Of a stretch of DNA of 64,000 nucleotides, positions 43,001-55,848 are shown in pieces; within the stretch, counting starts at the first letter, position 1; every line of letters starts with the position of its first letter. Under the pieces are notes generated by a model, which worked only from the letters and a program-made list of their open reading frames with translations, searched no databases and was not told the origin of the DNA. Source of the DNA: Enoplosus armatus (lineage: Eukaryota; Chordata; Actinopteri; Centrarchiformes; Enoplosidae); NCBI RefSeq assembly GCF_043641665.1, contig NC_092191.1, positions 13,547,501 through 13,611,500 on the forward strand. Reading direction: 5' to 3'. Both the position numbers and the translations under genes were made by a program.

Positions 43001-46000
43001 TCCAGAAAAACATTGGGACAGTTTGTTTTGCACATTACTGCACTAAACTGCCAAAATATTTGATTCAGTTTGTAAATAATTAGTTATATAACTGTCCAGA
43101 TGAAGAAGAGGTCAGGTAAATAATCATAATATATGACAGGAAGCACGCGCTTTGTTTATCTACTCACCACGATCGGGCAGAATGTCGCTAGTTGGTCATA
43201 AAGGTACCTTGCCTCATCAATGCTACAGGCTTGGAATGTCACCTGGAAAAGCATCATAAAAGAAGAGGCTGAAGTACATTTATAAATCACTTATTGGGAC
43301 AGTAAAGTTGCAGTCACACAAAAGTCAAAATAGTCCAGGTTACACCATCGTTAATGCATCTCTGTTTGAAAACAAAAGGACTGTTCAAGGCAGAAAAGTC
43401 TCCGAGATGCCACATAGCTCAGTCAGCTGGTCCCATACCTGCAGGCAGCAGTTGCCCATCCCAAAGCCCATGGCGTCCATGTAGATGTGATCAGGCAGAG
43501 CCGCCCTCGCTGCTTCACCATCATCCTCAGGAAACTCCTCCACAAATGGAGATGGAGTGCACTTATCTTTGAAGACTGAAACACGAAAAGGAATAAAGTC
43601 ATAATTATTTATTTTTTCCAAGCAGTCTGAGAGGCAAATGAAATGCATCAAAGTCCAAAAATAATGTCAACATGCTTTTAAATATATTGTTCATAGTTGT
43701 TTATTATTAAAAAAGGTCTTTAGGGAAATATCAGAGGGCTGGAGGGGCGTGTCCTGGTCTATGTTTGATTGACAGCAGCTGGCAGGCTGCCAGAGTGTCG
43801 GTGTTACACTGTAGTGAACAACAGACAAAGTAAACAAACTTCTGCTGTAACCTACATGTCATAAGCAGACAGCGTGTGGATTTACAGAGCAGATATGTAT
43901 TCTGTCGCAGACCAAATAAATGCTATCTAATTTTAGTTGGACTTACTTGGCACATTAATCGCGACTTTCTCTCCTCTTCTGTGACGTATGTTTCTGGTAA
44001 GGGTGCTGAAGAAGCAAATCCACACACACACACATAGTTACAAACACATGCAGTCACATACACACACCTACAAACACAAACAACAAGTATACGCAATAAA
44101 AGGAACACGCTAAATATCATTAAACTGTCACCGACAGTAAAAACAAGACGAAAAGAAAACCATCACAGCTGCATGCTACAGCCTGACTGATGCTGGACCT
44201 TTGAGGCCGATACTGATATATGGGAGTCCGATAACAATACTGGCTAATAGTAATAAACACTAATCAAAACCCACTCACACGCATGTAACCATGAAGCCTA
44301 CCTGAATCTTGGGTGTCTGTTGATGGCTTCATCTGGGAAAAACAGTGACTTTGACACTCCCTTTTCAACGGGGGTCGGCCGGTGCTCTGGTTTGGTGAAA
44401 CCTGGGCAACCTAACCTGAACAAAGGATCAAAACAAACAGAACTATTATAGAGCTGCAACCAACAATTATTGTCAACAACAATTATTCTGCCAGTTATTC
44501 TCTCTCTCAATTCATTGATTGTTTGGTCGAACAAAACATCAGAAAAAAGAAAATGCAACTAATAATCAAATGCAATATATTTAAATGTGTTGTTTTCGTC
44601 TGACCAGTAGTCCAAAACCCAAAGATATTCAGTTTGTAATCAAGTATGACAGAGAAAAGTATCAAATCCTCGCATTGGAGAAGCTAAAATCAGCATTTTT
44701 GATTGAAAATGACAGAAAGGATTACTCCACTATGAATTTGTTGAAGTAATTTCTGTCGAATGACTAATCAATTAAACAACCAATTGTTTCAACTTTATGA
44801 CAATAATTCAAATGTTGTATATCTGTTGCTCATGCTGTCAATCAATCAAACACTGTTAAAAGTTAAAAGCAGCTTTTGGTCAACATTGTAAAATCCATCA
44901 AATCAATGAATGAAGCATAAAGCATACAACTGTAAGACTGTATATCAAACTATGGAACTGTTGTTGGAACTTGTTTTTGTTTTGTTTTATCTCCACTAAC
45001 AGTTACTAAGGATGGTTGAAACACATGCTCAGTGTAAACCAACCTTGGAAATGAGGTGATGGTGCAGAGGGTTTCATTCTGGTTCAGGACAGATGAGGCC
45101 TCTCGCCGTCTCTTGCCCATGTTGCCCTCCACAGTGTTGAACTCCGACATTGTCCCGCCGTACGGCTGCCCTGGAGTTCCTTCAATCATGTAGCTGCCAT
45201 ATTCTGGTCTCCAGAGCGTGGGGTGACTGCAAAAATATCAAAAAGTGTTATAAAAACATTCTGCTTTTATAGGTCAGCAAGGAAGAAGGCCATCAAGAAA
45301 ACGCCCTGGTCTCCGTATCACGATGACCTTTCTGGTTAAATAAACTCTCCCTTTATCGTATGTCAGCCGTAATCTTGGCAAGGCAAACCAACGCGACGTA
45401 TTTGTGCGCCAGAGCGTGCTCTTTGGTGTGTGCGACAGAGGGGCAGTAATGAGGAATGCATCGGCTCTACTATTCCCACTGCCACTGGTATTTCCCCTGG
45501 GTGAAGTTGGCTCCACAGATTTAGACCGACGTCATGGGCAGCGAGCAAGCATAACACTCAGGAGCTTGTACAAACACATTCACACGCCGGCAGAGAATTC
45601 CTCTTTTTAAAGAAATGTTACTACAGTTTAGGCATGCAAACGGCATTCCCAGATTGTTATCGATGACAGATGTCCCGAGGCAAAATGTCCTCATATCTTC
45701 TCCTCAGCACTGTGTTTAAAGGGCTCAGACCTGTTTGTCTAGTGTGCTTTGTGCACGTGAGCAAAAGCACACAGGACTTGTACGTCCATCATCACAAGCA
45801 ATATGAATGATGAGTGAACGGTGACTTTGCAAGTAAAATTAATAGTCAGCTGTATATACACTACAGGCAAATTCAGCGAGTGAGGAACACGATGAGGCAG
45901 GTGATTGCCTGCGGGGCAATGCTGCCTGGCTCTGCTGTACTTAAGCTACTTGTGACTCCTCAGTGGGCAGTTCGACCAAAGACTGATTTTTCCTTCTAAG

Positions 46001-48461
46001 ATTGTTGCCTGAAGAGGTGAAAGTATCAAGTATTTCACAAAAAAAGTAAATATTTGAGAAAAGCCAGAAATAATAAATATATTTTGCAACAGAAGGTTGA
46101 CTCTAAGATTTATCTTGGGATCCCTTAGGGGGTCCTGACCCTCAGGTTGGAAACCACTGTCTTACAGAATAGCACATTTATTCCATGTTGTAATAGATTA
46201 GTCCATTAAGGGCACAGCAATACATGCGTTCTTCCTGATTAGAGGTCTGTTCATGTTGAAGTTGGGTGGAGCTATGCTAATACATGTCAGGATGATTGGT
46301 CTTTGTGTGGGAGTCACAGTTGGAGTTAGCCACTAAAATAAAGTGCCGAAAGTAACCGAAGCAATGGACCAAGTATTCCACAACAAGCAGAGAAATGCAG
46401 GAAGATCACATGGCCAAAACTGAGCGAAGGAATGTCAGTCTTGCTTGTACATTTTACGAAAACAACCCTTAACTGAGCAGCTACAGAATGTGTAGGTCAT
46501 CTAAAAATCTTATTGATGTATATTTCTTTTAGGATCTGTTCATATTTATATTCTCATATCCAGTAGATGTCAATCACACAGGATCTGATCTGTGCGCTCC
46601 GGTGAAGACGTCTTACGAGCCAAAACGAAACAAAAAAAAAAACACTGTGTGAGAGTGAAGTGGCTTTAGTGATAACAAAACAAATATCTGTGCAAGTGTG
46701 CGTGGTAAGGCATGCAGGTGTAACTTTTATACAGAGTCGACTTGCCTCTACTTTTTAATGACACATGACATATTAGGCCAAAGTGGGTGGATTAATTTAA
46801 CCAAAATTAATCTAAATCACTGTCAGCCACTTAATAGCTCACTATGATCCAAAAACTAACAATAGCACAGCCAACTCGAATGTTGTCATTTGAGGTGTGG
46901 CATTTACTTAAATGTCATTCAGATTAAGAACTTAAGTGTTGCTATTTCTGTGGTCCAGTTCAACAATATATCTGTGAATGTGATTACTTCCACGCATGTC
47001 TTCACAAACTAAATATGTGTAATTAGAGGAAGGAAGTTATTAAAGTGATCTAAGTAAATCATGGCCTTCCTGATTTAAAACTATATTGTATAAAGACATC
47101 TAGATCTTTTAATATGTGTAGTATATTCAGCTGTTTGGACATGGGTTCTGTGGAGAGCTTACTTACTTGGGGTTTATCTTTTCACCCTGGTCTTGAAGAG
47201 TTTCCAAAACATCTCCACCGTTCAGGACAAGTCGGACCTTTTCATCCTTGTCATCCAATTCCACCAACATGTACTCAACCTTAAAGTAAATAATTAAAAA
47301 CAAACGCATTATCAATCAGCAGTCACACGCTGCATTACAGACACTGTTTTGTTCATTCAATGCGCTCTTCTTACTTCTAAAACATGGTTTTCAATCCATG
47401 CTAGACTACAGCACAAAGCAGACGTGTTCAAGATCAGACTGGGACGCCATCACATCAATTCCAATTCATCAGTTATGTTTCCTTGACTTTGACTCTGCTA
47501 CCCTGTAATCCCCTGTCTGAAAGGGGGATTAATCTATAACAACAGCATTCCACATTGCTCGAAATGAAAACACTTTGTTCAAGCTGTAGCACACTGAAGT
47601 TTTGTGGACTGGTGGCGGGCAAAAACTAGAAACTGGTGAAGTTCAGGAGGAAATTAAAAAAACTCACAACAGGCAACAGCTGCGTCCACATACCTGCTGT
47701 TTAGCAGGTTTACTTGGATGTTAACTCAACAGGGAGCGTCTTAGAGTTAGTGATAGCACTGCCTGGATTATCAAGTTTATTATCATTAGATACTTAGAAG
47801 GATGGTGAATGCTTGGTAATGCTCAAAATGAATGGTTATAAGCAGCTGTTTGCGAATAACCATCAGTAACTATGTTTGATAATTCTCAAAAACACAAACA
47901 TCTGGTTCTTTAGACATTCTTGGAAAAATCTTTAGACTTGGTACTAAGAACTCATTCTGACACTAGTACTGTAAATGCAGTGTTATCCAGGTAGCTCCAA
48001 GGGTTTCTTAAAAAGATTTGTTTGACTGGGCCTATTACCTTACCTTAACTTACATAGAAATTATGAAGAGCTAGCTGTATCCTGGGAAAATGTCAATGAC
48101 AGAAACGTGTGTTCATGCAAATATTCTTAAAATATTACCCAATTCTGAAAGTTTGAGATAATTTTTTGTTTTTTCTAAATGTCTAAATCATTACAAGGCC
48201 ACTGTTGCATCATGCACAACCTTCCTGACTGACAGATGAAAGGCATTAACAGACAGACTGCAGCAGCACACCGTTTTCCACATGTTGGTTCATTTTAAGC
48301 TCGTTTCTTACCTCATCGCCCCATTTCAGCACATCTCTCTGACGTTCCTTCACCTTGTTGTAGATGTTGAGAAACTGGATGATGCCGTGCTTTCTGATGT
48401 GGTCGGCATACTTCTTGGTTTCTTCCCAGTTCAGTGGAGACCCCTGTGACAGTAAACCCAT
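40071..48461 (-). CDS. gclc: Glutamate-cysteine ligase catalytic subunit, 16 coding exons, 630 aa
   Basis: GCLC performs the ATP-dependent, rate-limiting joining of L-glutamate and L-cysteine in cytosolic glutathione synthesis, partnered by GCLM. Exons: 48461-48312, 47279-47167, 45226-45044, 44415-44302, 44005-43947, 43575-43439, 43242-43168, 42910-42794, 42393-42255, 42111-41999, 41898-41806, 41687-41583, 41448-41367, 41274-41165, 40466-40346, 40252-40071; all phases fit. The start [20 protein letters not shown] is the family's invariant N-terminus, and the reading frame upstream has a stop with no earlier ATG. Conserved blocks include [35 protein letters not shown] with the Cys249-Cys250 pair (human 248/249), [25 protein letters not shown] and [14 protein letters not shown]. 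Human GCLC is 637 aa; exon 14 here is a little shorter before EYTLMS. The likely regulator NRF2 has a matching site upstream. Confidence 0.97.
40925..41145. repeat. AGCATGCTAAC-family repeat, copy 3 (gclc intron 14)
   Basis: It contains CCAGCATGCTAACAGGCTC, GCAGGTATAATGTTTACC, AATCCATGCAATAGTTGTTG, GTGGTGGACCGACCGAC and CTGCTAGCATGGCTAAAAA. It ends about 20 bp from the end of gclc exon 14, whose donor region therefore borders transposon-derived DNA. Confidence 0.75.
44448..44805. repeat. Dispersed teleost repeat, copy 3 (gclc intron 3)
   Basis: AGAGCTGCAACCAACAATTA, TTCATTGATTGTTTGGTC, CAAAGATATTCAGTTTG and CAACCAATTGTTTCAAC are hallmark phrases of a widespread fish repeat. It is the most complete copy in the window and relates to 9818-10090 and 49486-49645. 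It is non-coding. Confidence 0.7.
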
Positions 48462-49016
48462 CGCACAGACAGGCTGGAAGTGCAAACTGACTGGTTGGTG
48501 TCTTGCTGGCTGCTTATAATGAACTTGCACGCCGAAGCGTTAGCTAACTAGCTAGTTTGTCCAACTCGCACGGAGCTAGCATGAAGTCTCGGTCCAAACA
48601 GACGGCGGAGGTCCTTAAGGTGCTGTCAGGGACTTCACAGGCGGAAGGCAGAGTCTCGTGGTGCTGTTAAGCGGCGTGCCCTGTCGGTAACCTTAGCTGG
48701 GCATCCAGAAGAAGCAGGCCCCTGCTCATCACTTGCTAATGTGTGGTTAGCTCGGCAAAGCACACCCGAAGAGCTGATATGTCTGCTCCCCGGAAAACCC
48801 GGACGAGTTAATCAGCGCCCGCTTGCCTCGGCTCGGTTAACAAACACGGACTGAGCCTGTTAGTGTGCAGCACTGTGATGGAATGACAGCGAGGTGAACT
48901 GGCAGGTAGGTCGTTGCTGCCAAGCCAGTCTGCTTCACAGAGTTGGGTTGTGTTGTTCATAAGAACGCCCTCCTGGCTTTACACACGTGATGTCGTCAGG
49001 CGGAGCGACGACGGAG

Positions 49017-49024
49017 TGACGTCA
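49017..49024. promoter_or_regulatory. Cyclic AMP response element (TGACGTCA)
   Basis: A perfect palindromic CRE/ATF site lies 2 bp from the antioxidant response element, about 556 bp upstream of the gclc start codon. CREB/ATF-family factors, including ATF4-type heterodimers, recognise this core. Function is inferred from sequence and place only. Confidence 0.6.
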
Positions 49025-49026
49025 CT

Positions 49027-49037
49027 ATGACTCAGCA
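49027..49037. promoter_or_regulatory. Antioxidant response element (NRF2/small MAF site)
   Basis: ATGACTCAGCA fits the full ARE consensus RTGAYNNNGCR at every defined position and contains an embedded AP-1 core TGACTCA. GCLC is a classical NRF2 target in mammals, so this is the expected regulator; in human the functional ARE lies several kb upstream, whereas here it is about 570 bp from the start codon. Confidence 0.75.
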
Positions 49038-49424
49038 TTCTTCGCAGCTTGGCTCCTCCCACTGATCCGTCAATCAGATGTGAAACAATTCTGTGATAAA
49101 CATTGAGTAGTAATTTTTGTTGCTCCTATTTTCCCCAAATACTAAGGATGGCCAGTTTACAGAAGTCACTATAAGGCCCTGGTGCCCTTTACTTTAACTT
49201 GAAATGCCCAACGGAAAATGTACTGTAGAATACCAAATGCAAAAGGGAGGGATGAAAAAAATTCACATTTTCACAATATCCATTTGTAATGTCAATATCC
49301 AGTTTTCTTTTTCAGTTTACCTTTCAATTATGGCCTGATTATTCTGGGTAGCACAATAGAATAATAGATCTCTAGACTCTTTTAATTTTTGCCTTCTAAT
49401 TTTCATTCTGGGTAAAATTATCCT

Positions 49425-49487
49425 CCATATAAAATTTCCCCACTGGGATCAACAAAGTATTTCTGATTCTGATTCTGATTCTGATTT
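49425..49487. repeat. Retroposon-like 3' tail with (TTCTGA)n
   Basis: AAAATTTCCCCACTGGGATC, AACAAAGTATTTCTGATTC and a run of about four TTCTGA/TGATTC units have the look of the 3' end of a teleost non-LTR retroposon (unit-length tail repeats after a conserved terminus). No coding part remains. Confidence 0.55.
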
Positions 49488-49645
49488 CCCACAAGCCAAG
49501 CTGATGTCCTCAAATAGCTTAGTTTGTCCAAACAACAGTACAACCCCCAATGATTCAATTTACCTTGATATACGGCAGATAGAAGAATTAGACAGTAATT
49601 ATCTCCCAATTAATTCATAAACCAATTGTTTCAGCACTAGTTGTA
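49486..49645. repeat. Dispersed teleost repeat, copy 4 (fragment)
   Basis: TGATGTCCTCAAATAGCTTA, GTTTGTCCAAACAACAG and AAACCAATTGTTTCAGCAC match the family at 44448-44805. It directly follows the retroposon-like tail. Confidence 0.55.
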
Positions 49646-51550
49646 ACTATCCATTGTTGGGATCAGACATGTAAGATTAGGCTTAATCTTTTTAGACACT
49701 TGAAAATTGGAGAAAAGGGAGGTAAATGTTTCACTTTAAGAAAATGGTAAATGCTAAATAATAAAAGACATCCTATACTCTTTGTTTGAGCAAATCTGTC
49801 TCCAAGATGAATTCACCCAGCTTGTAGACCAGGGACAGTAAAATATTTAAATTCCAAATGAGTGTGAGAAAACCCCCCACAGTTCTTAATACGACGTAAG
49901 ACAATTTAATTAACTTATGTAAGCTGTCCACAGTTCAGTTTGTTTAAACTTATGCTTACTGCTTATTTCAGTCTCCCTTTTAGTTTTTGCTTTCTTTTGG
50001 TTACTTTCTTGTCACTAGCTAGCCTTTTCTGAAAGAGAAAATGAAAAATTTGCTGACATGAATGAGACACAAAACAGCCTGTGCTGTTTTTTTCTACAAC
50101 TACCACCACAAAGCTATTTACTTACTGTGGCCCTTGTCTTATCATTTCCAAAGGGCAGCTTTAAAATGAATGAGTCATGCTTCTGACTGAAGTGTGGAAG
50201 TGCCAGCTTGCCAGGAGGACTTGAATGCAACATCATAGAGGAATAAAGTTGATTGCAATAATGACACAGCACTCACACAGCAATTTTTTGAGAGGGTGTT
50301 TGTACTGTACATGCATGGGTGGATAAAACAGGTTTATTGGTCATTGAACTGCACTGACATCTGCCTCATATAAGGATGTGATTTAACTCCTAACACTCTG
50401 ACATACAGATCATTTTCTTTGTGTTATCTGGTTTCAATTAAGCTGATTAATGACATCCTGTTTGTTAGTATTCTTTATAAATTTGTCAAGTTCAATCTTC
50501 TCCATATATTAAAAACAAAAACCTGACCTGATTCTATTTTAGTAATGACTCTCCACAGTGACGATCACAGCAGGGTGGGGAGGGTTAAAACTGTGACAGG
50601 CAACAGAGACAATAGGAGATCTTGAAGTAATTACCTGTCAGAATTACGAGAGCTTTTTAATTTGAGTTCAGCAGAACTAACCAGTTCACGAGTGCAAAGA
50701 GCATGTGTCATACAAACATGTAAGTATTAATAACATTAAATAGTCATGAATAAACAAAAATCAAAGTAAAAAATCTGAGGTACTATTAATTAACAGTTTA
50801 ACACTTTATAACTGAGCTAATCTGCTTCTTCAGGACTGTGTGGATGTAAATTAATTTGATTTGACTGATAGTGGTGGCAACTGTCTTCATATTTAGTTTC
50901 AAATATTGCTCGTGCTTATTGGGTAATGAACTGCATTGACATCTCAGAAGAATGTGACATGTCAGGACAAAAATGCAAATACTGAAACCTCTCATGTGAA
51001 ATAGGGTTAGAAAACAACAGAAAATATTGTGTTCAAAAAGGATCCCACTGCTTATAGCAAGAAGATGATAAAGAAAATAGGTTTTAAGGCCCTTTAACGT
51101 TAATTTTATAACTACTTCACAGTTAAGGCTTCAGTGACACCTCAACAGAATAACCTTGACTGTTATGTGTGAGATAGCACATGAAACTGGTGGTGAATAT
51201 GAAATGCTACACCAAAAATGATGTATTGTGCATAATGTAATAGCCCCTTTATGTATTAATTTGGCTCATGTTACCTGCCTGAAACCCTGTTTCCTTGCTC
51301 TCACAGTGTAAAGTGTGTTTACAGTGTAAATGAGGCTCTAGCCCTCCTCACATATCTGAGATCTTTGTGGTTTTACAGTCATTATGTGACAACAAATTAG
51401 AGGCAGACTTAACAGCTACAAGTAGCTGCCGGATATGGATATGGTGTTGGTGTACAAACACTAACCTGCTATCTCCCTGTATTTATGTAAATACTTAAAT
51501 ATGTGTAGAGATGTAGAATTGAATGTAGAATTAAAGACAGAAAGTCAAAA

Positions 51551-51590
51551 GTGCTCCTCATCATTCAATAGTGCTCCTCATCATTCAATC
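51551..51590. repeat. 20-bp tandem duplication
   Basis: GTGCTCCTCATCATTCAATA at 51551-51570 is followed immediately by a copy differing only at the last base. It is a short isolated tandem repeat in the spacer between gclc and klhl31. Confidence 0.95.
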
Positions 51591-52866
51591 GGAAAATGGA
51601 AATGTAGCCCTCTAAATGGCCTCGTCACTTGTTCCTCCTGGTCCTCAAAGACTGCAGTGAACATTAGGCAGATCTTTTGAAACTAAGTCCTTACATTGCT
51701 GTTTTCATAGCATGGTGACACTTTTCAATCCCATCAAGCCATATACCAATTTTAACTATACCTTGGCCTTTTCAAAAACTGTATTTTTAAGACAAAAAAA
51801 TTATTTTAAATAAATGACCATGGCTCAGAGTAGCTTACACTTCATTTCTTTAATTTAAAAACAAACAAAACATGAAAAGACATGAGCAGTCAGGGAATTC
51901 ATGAGTACTGACCTCCAGGAAAGCTCAGGCTGACAACGTCATTCCCAAGTTATATTTTTCTTTTTCTTTTTTACAAAATAGTTTATTACTGTCACATCTA
52001 AACCCATTCAACCCTCATCATTCCAACATTTTCCCAACAGAATCCTTTTTCTTCGCACCGATAGTGTTTATGATGATCACACAACATACGACATGAGACC
52101 ACTGAATACTGTACATGAGACACATGTAGAGAAACTGCAGCCTTACAGTGCAGTGTGTTTAAACACTTATCACGAGCACCTACTCCTGGTAGGTGGCGCC
52201 AACACTTATTCCAGCTCCAGCTTTATGCCGCTCATTATTCTGGTCAAGTATCTGAGAATCACAGTAGCTATAGTCAACAGGACTGTCACAAAATCCTTCA
52301 ATATTAATGACTGTGTTGTAAACAAACAACACAGTATTATTAATTTCATGGGTAAAAAAGACAGTTATGTAACAGATTCATTTTAATAACAACATTGATT
52401 TTGCATTTTTATACCTTTCATTTGAGTTTTAATTATCCCAACTGAATTGGCCCCAAAGGTACATTTCTGCCTAGAAAGGATAAAATTGGTTAATAGCTAT
52501 GTCCAGTTTGTTTCTGTCATAAACATTATCTGACCTTAATGATGCCAATTATACAAATTATTAAACTATAAATATGGAAAATACATTTTAAGGCTTCTGA
52601 ATTTCCCTTTAAAATGCTCGCACTGGTTTCAATTGCTTCTACTGAATAGAGTTTTTAAAAAATCTTAAAAGAATGTGTTCCCAAATTTATAATCCTTGCA
52701 TTTTTATGAATTTTTGCTCATCTAAAGAAAGTTGATCACCATTTAAATGGATAGTCTTGGCCCCCTAAAAAGGGACTATTGGTAGAGTTTAGAACCAAGA
52801 TTTATGCAACAGAAAAGCTGGAGACCTTTGGACATGTAAACTACATCATTACTATCATCTAAACCC

Positions 52867-54868
52867 TTATATACTGACTGGTGCAGAAGACACTGAACTG
52901 GCTCTGGACTCTCGTGTTTTCCGTGTGGGTATGGTGATGACACAGCATGAAATGCCGACTGTAGCTTCTGGCAATTCATCATCCTCAGTCCATTCATTGA
53001 GGTCAGGGTTGTAAAGCTGAATGCATTTCTTATACTTCTTCTCACACTCGTTCCAGCCTCCGAGGAGATAGACCTTGTTGTTCAAAATGGAAATACCGGC
53101 TGTGCTCACGCCCGTGTGAAGAGGCGCGCAGTAGCTCCACTGCCCATTGTGAGGGTTGTAAGATTCGACAGCGAGGACATCCACCCTCTCCCCACGACCT
53201 CCCAACTGGCTGCCACCGATGACGTAGGCTCGGTCTCCCACGGTGGCAGCGCAGTGCCAGCCTCGAGGTGTGCTCAGACTGCTCTTATCGTGCCAGGTGT
53301 CGGTGGAGGGGTCATACGAGCACACAGCCCTGGTGTAGGCGTTGTTGATGTAACCTCCTGATACAAGGATCTTGCCATCGATGAGGGAGCTGGCATGACA
53401 GCAGCGGGGAATCTCCATGGCTGCTTTCATCTGCCACTGGTTGGAGGAGGGCACGTAGCACTCCACTGAGGCCTGAACACCATCAGCGTTTCGCCCTCCG
53501 ATGGCAAACAAGAGGCCGTTGAAGGTGTTGAGGCTGAAGTGTGTGCGCCTCTGGATCAAGTTGCTCAAGTGATTCCAAGTGTTGAAGCGGGGATCATATC
53601 TAAAGAATGTGAGAGGGATTTACAGTTATATTTTAATCCTACACAAACTAATAGGACAAACTCCAAAGTTTAAATGTCACGATTAGTTCTTACCTGCAGA
53701 AGTTGCTCACAGCATGTTTAGCCTGGTTCCTTGCATCATTCTGGTCCTCACCACCTGCCACATACAGGAAGCCATCCAAGACTGCAATGCACTGATTAAA
53801 GCTCTTTGCTGGCATCTCTGTCAACTTATTCCACACGTTATCTACATCTCTGTAAAGAACGTCTTTGCTGAGGGATTTCTCTGTCAAGGCAGGGCGTCCA
53901 CCGACTGTGAGTATCACCTTGAGGCCACCGCGTACCTTTGTTCTGCGTGACTGGAGGATGTTCTGTTGGTATGGTAGCAGATGGTAATTCATAGCATCAA
54001 CAAGGAGACGGTGGCACTCAGGGTCTTGCATCATTCTAGGCACACTCTGGACATGATTCACCAGGTCTTGGGCAGAGATAGTGCCAAAGCGGATGTGAGT
54101 TAGGAGATCCGCCGCGTACTTCAACCTCTTCTCGTCAAAGTCCAACCATTTCATGGCGATCTGGAAGGCCGTGATCTCGGAAGGAAGCTGCAGGGAATCA
54201 TCTGAGAGGAAATCACTGATCTGCTCATAGGTGAGCTTCAGGAACTGCTCCATCTCAGAAAACTCAATGAAGTTCTCCCGCATGAACTTCTGAGCAGCCA
54301 GCTTGGTTTCTTTGAGGTCATAGGCATCAGCGATATTGGCCACATACATGCAATTCTCCACGCTGAGCTCCTGCATGAGGAAATCACTGCACATCTTCAC
54401 TAAGGTGCCAATCTGCAGCAGAATGGCTGCAGCAATAGTGCTGCCGATGCTGTACAGCGACAGAGTTAGCTTTCCAGAGTATGCATATGTGATTGCTGTG
54501 GCGAGGCCGACTGGTGACAGGTCGTTCAGGTCGATCTTCTGGAGGGAAGAATCCTTCTTCAAGATGTTTCGAATGTACTCACTGCAAGAGGCCATGACAA
54601 CCTTGTGGACATCAAATGACTTTGACTTGGTGGCGACTGTTAGATCACAGAGGAAGCTATCCTGTCTCATGTTGCTCAAACCCTCCAGGAGGTTTGGGGC
54701 ATACACAGAATCAGTAACTTCAGTTGAAATGCAGCTGAAGCCGTTTCCTCCTTCTAACAGAGTGTTTAATCCGTTGATCTTGTTGATGGGGCTGTCCTCA
54801 ACCATTATGGTCATTTCATTTATGTCTCCTTTACCCTTTTTGGTAGCCTTGTTCTTTTTGGGTGCCAT
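52867..54868 (-). CDS. klhl31: Kelch-like protein 31, 2 coding exons, 635 aa
   Basis: KLHL31 is a BTB-BACK-Kelch protein of heart and skeletal muscle, thought to be a CUL3 ubiquitin-ligase adaptor (filamin C is a reported target). Exons are 54868-53694 and 53599-52867, joined in frame at CR-YDPRF. The start [15 protein letters not shown] has a lysine-rich head. The BTB domain runs from about residue 64 ([33 protein letters not shown]), the BACK domain about 175-280 ([27 protein letters not shown]), and kelch repeats from about 330 to 610 with the GG-x-W pattern ([58 protein letters not shown]). Human KLHL31 is 634 aa. An acceptor TTTTCAG at 54900-54906 shows a spliced 5' UTR. It is divergent from the Elongin A gene. 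Confidence 0.97.
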
Positions 54869-55848
54869 GGCTGTAGCAGCAGAACACAGCCCAGACCTTC
54901 TGAAAATATAAATAAAACATGTCAGAAAAGTGTCAGAAAAGATCATCATATCAGTCAGTCACATTCATTGTGACTCATTGTGTGCTACAGATCTGTCTGA
55001 ATTAAAATGTTAGTGACTTGGCTGGAAATACAGAGGAGTTAACGGTATGCCACATTCGTAAAATTGAACTACATTAAAATAGCCTATATTATTGAAACGT
55101 AAGGTAGTAATAATTTCATGTGTTTGCTGCCTTGAGCTGTGTATTTGCACTATATTTGAGGTCCTGTTCTTCTTGTATCATGCCTATGCATTGTTCTCTT
55201 TCTCAACTAAGCAATAATGTCAAATGTACATTTAACTTTTGGAGTATTGGAATTTATTTAAACACAACCAGACACTGACACCTTTGAAAACATGTATGCG
55301 ACAAGGTGATGCTGGGGCAAGTGAGTGCGTCAACATGCCCCTCTTTGCATCTGTCACAATTTATCAGCAGTATGTCCAGGAATAGCAACGCTGGACGGCT
55401 CACCCATGACGTTCCTTTTATAGACTTTGAGACGTGTGCAGCAGGCCTCATGTCCTCAGACAGTTTAAGTTCAAATTTGGGCAAATATTCATTTTTGTCT
55501 CTTTTCTCTATTGTATTTAATTGTTTTAGACTCGTCCTGAAGAAATCTGCAGTTAACACAATGTACAAGACAAAAAAGTTTCATAAAAAGCCACTCCTCA
55601 CATTATTTACTCACAACCCTTGAAAAGGTGAGGCTTACTGTCACTATGACTATGTGTAAAACTAATTTCACAAAAAGGCCAACAGCTTCTGACAATTTAT
55701 TTGCCTTTTGAAGCCCAAGTAAGTGAGGAAAGAACACATTTTTCATTCTAAAATGACTGACAAACGCTGACGCATTAACTGCACCAAATTGCCTTTTTCA
55801 TTTCTAAAATAGCAAACAATCGGGCAGCGGTGGGAAAGCTCCACTTAC

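Larger units (their letters stand above)
48462..49080 (-). promoter_or_regulatory. gclc 5' leader and promoter region
   Basis: This is a GC-rich stretch directly upstream of the gclc start codon, relatively high in CpG (CACGGAGC, GGCGGAGG, CCCGGACGAG) compared with its neighbours. It fits a housekeeping-type promoter and uncapped 5' UTR. At its far end it carries a palindromic CRE and an antioxidant response element, listed separately. Confidence 0.65.
49081..52866. other. gclc-klhl31 spacer
   Basis: About 3.8 kb with no supported coding exon. It will contain the klhl31 3' UTR at its right end. It holds a retroposon-like tail and hexamer repeat at 49425-49487, a repeat fragment at 49486-49645 and a 20-bp tandem duplication at 51551-51590. 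The rest is AT-rich sequence in which I see nothing nameable. Confidence 0.55.

Noticed and set aside
48462..48530. Possible N-terminal extension of gclc
   Set aside because: The frame continues upstream for 23 codons but its first candidate start is GTG, and TAA stops the frame a few codons before. The conserved [10 protein letters not shown] start is preferred.
53116..54911. Plus-strand open frames opposite klhl31 (up to 191 codons)
   Set aside because: They are antisense shadows of the long klhl31 coding exons; the minus-strand reading is a full KLHL31 protein.
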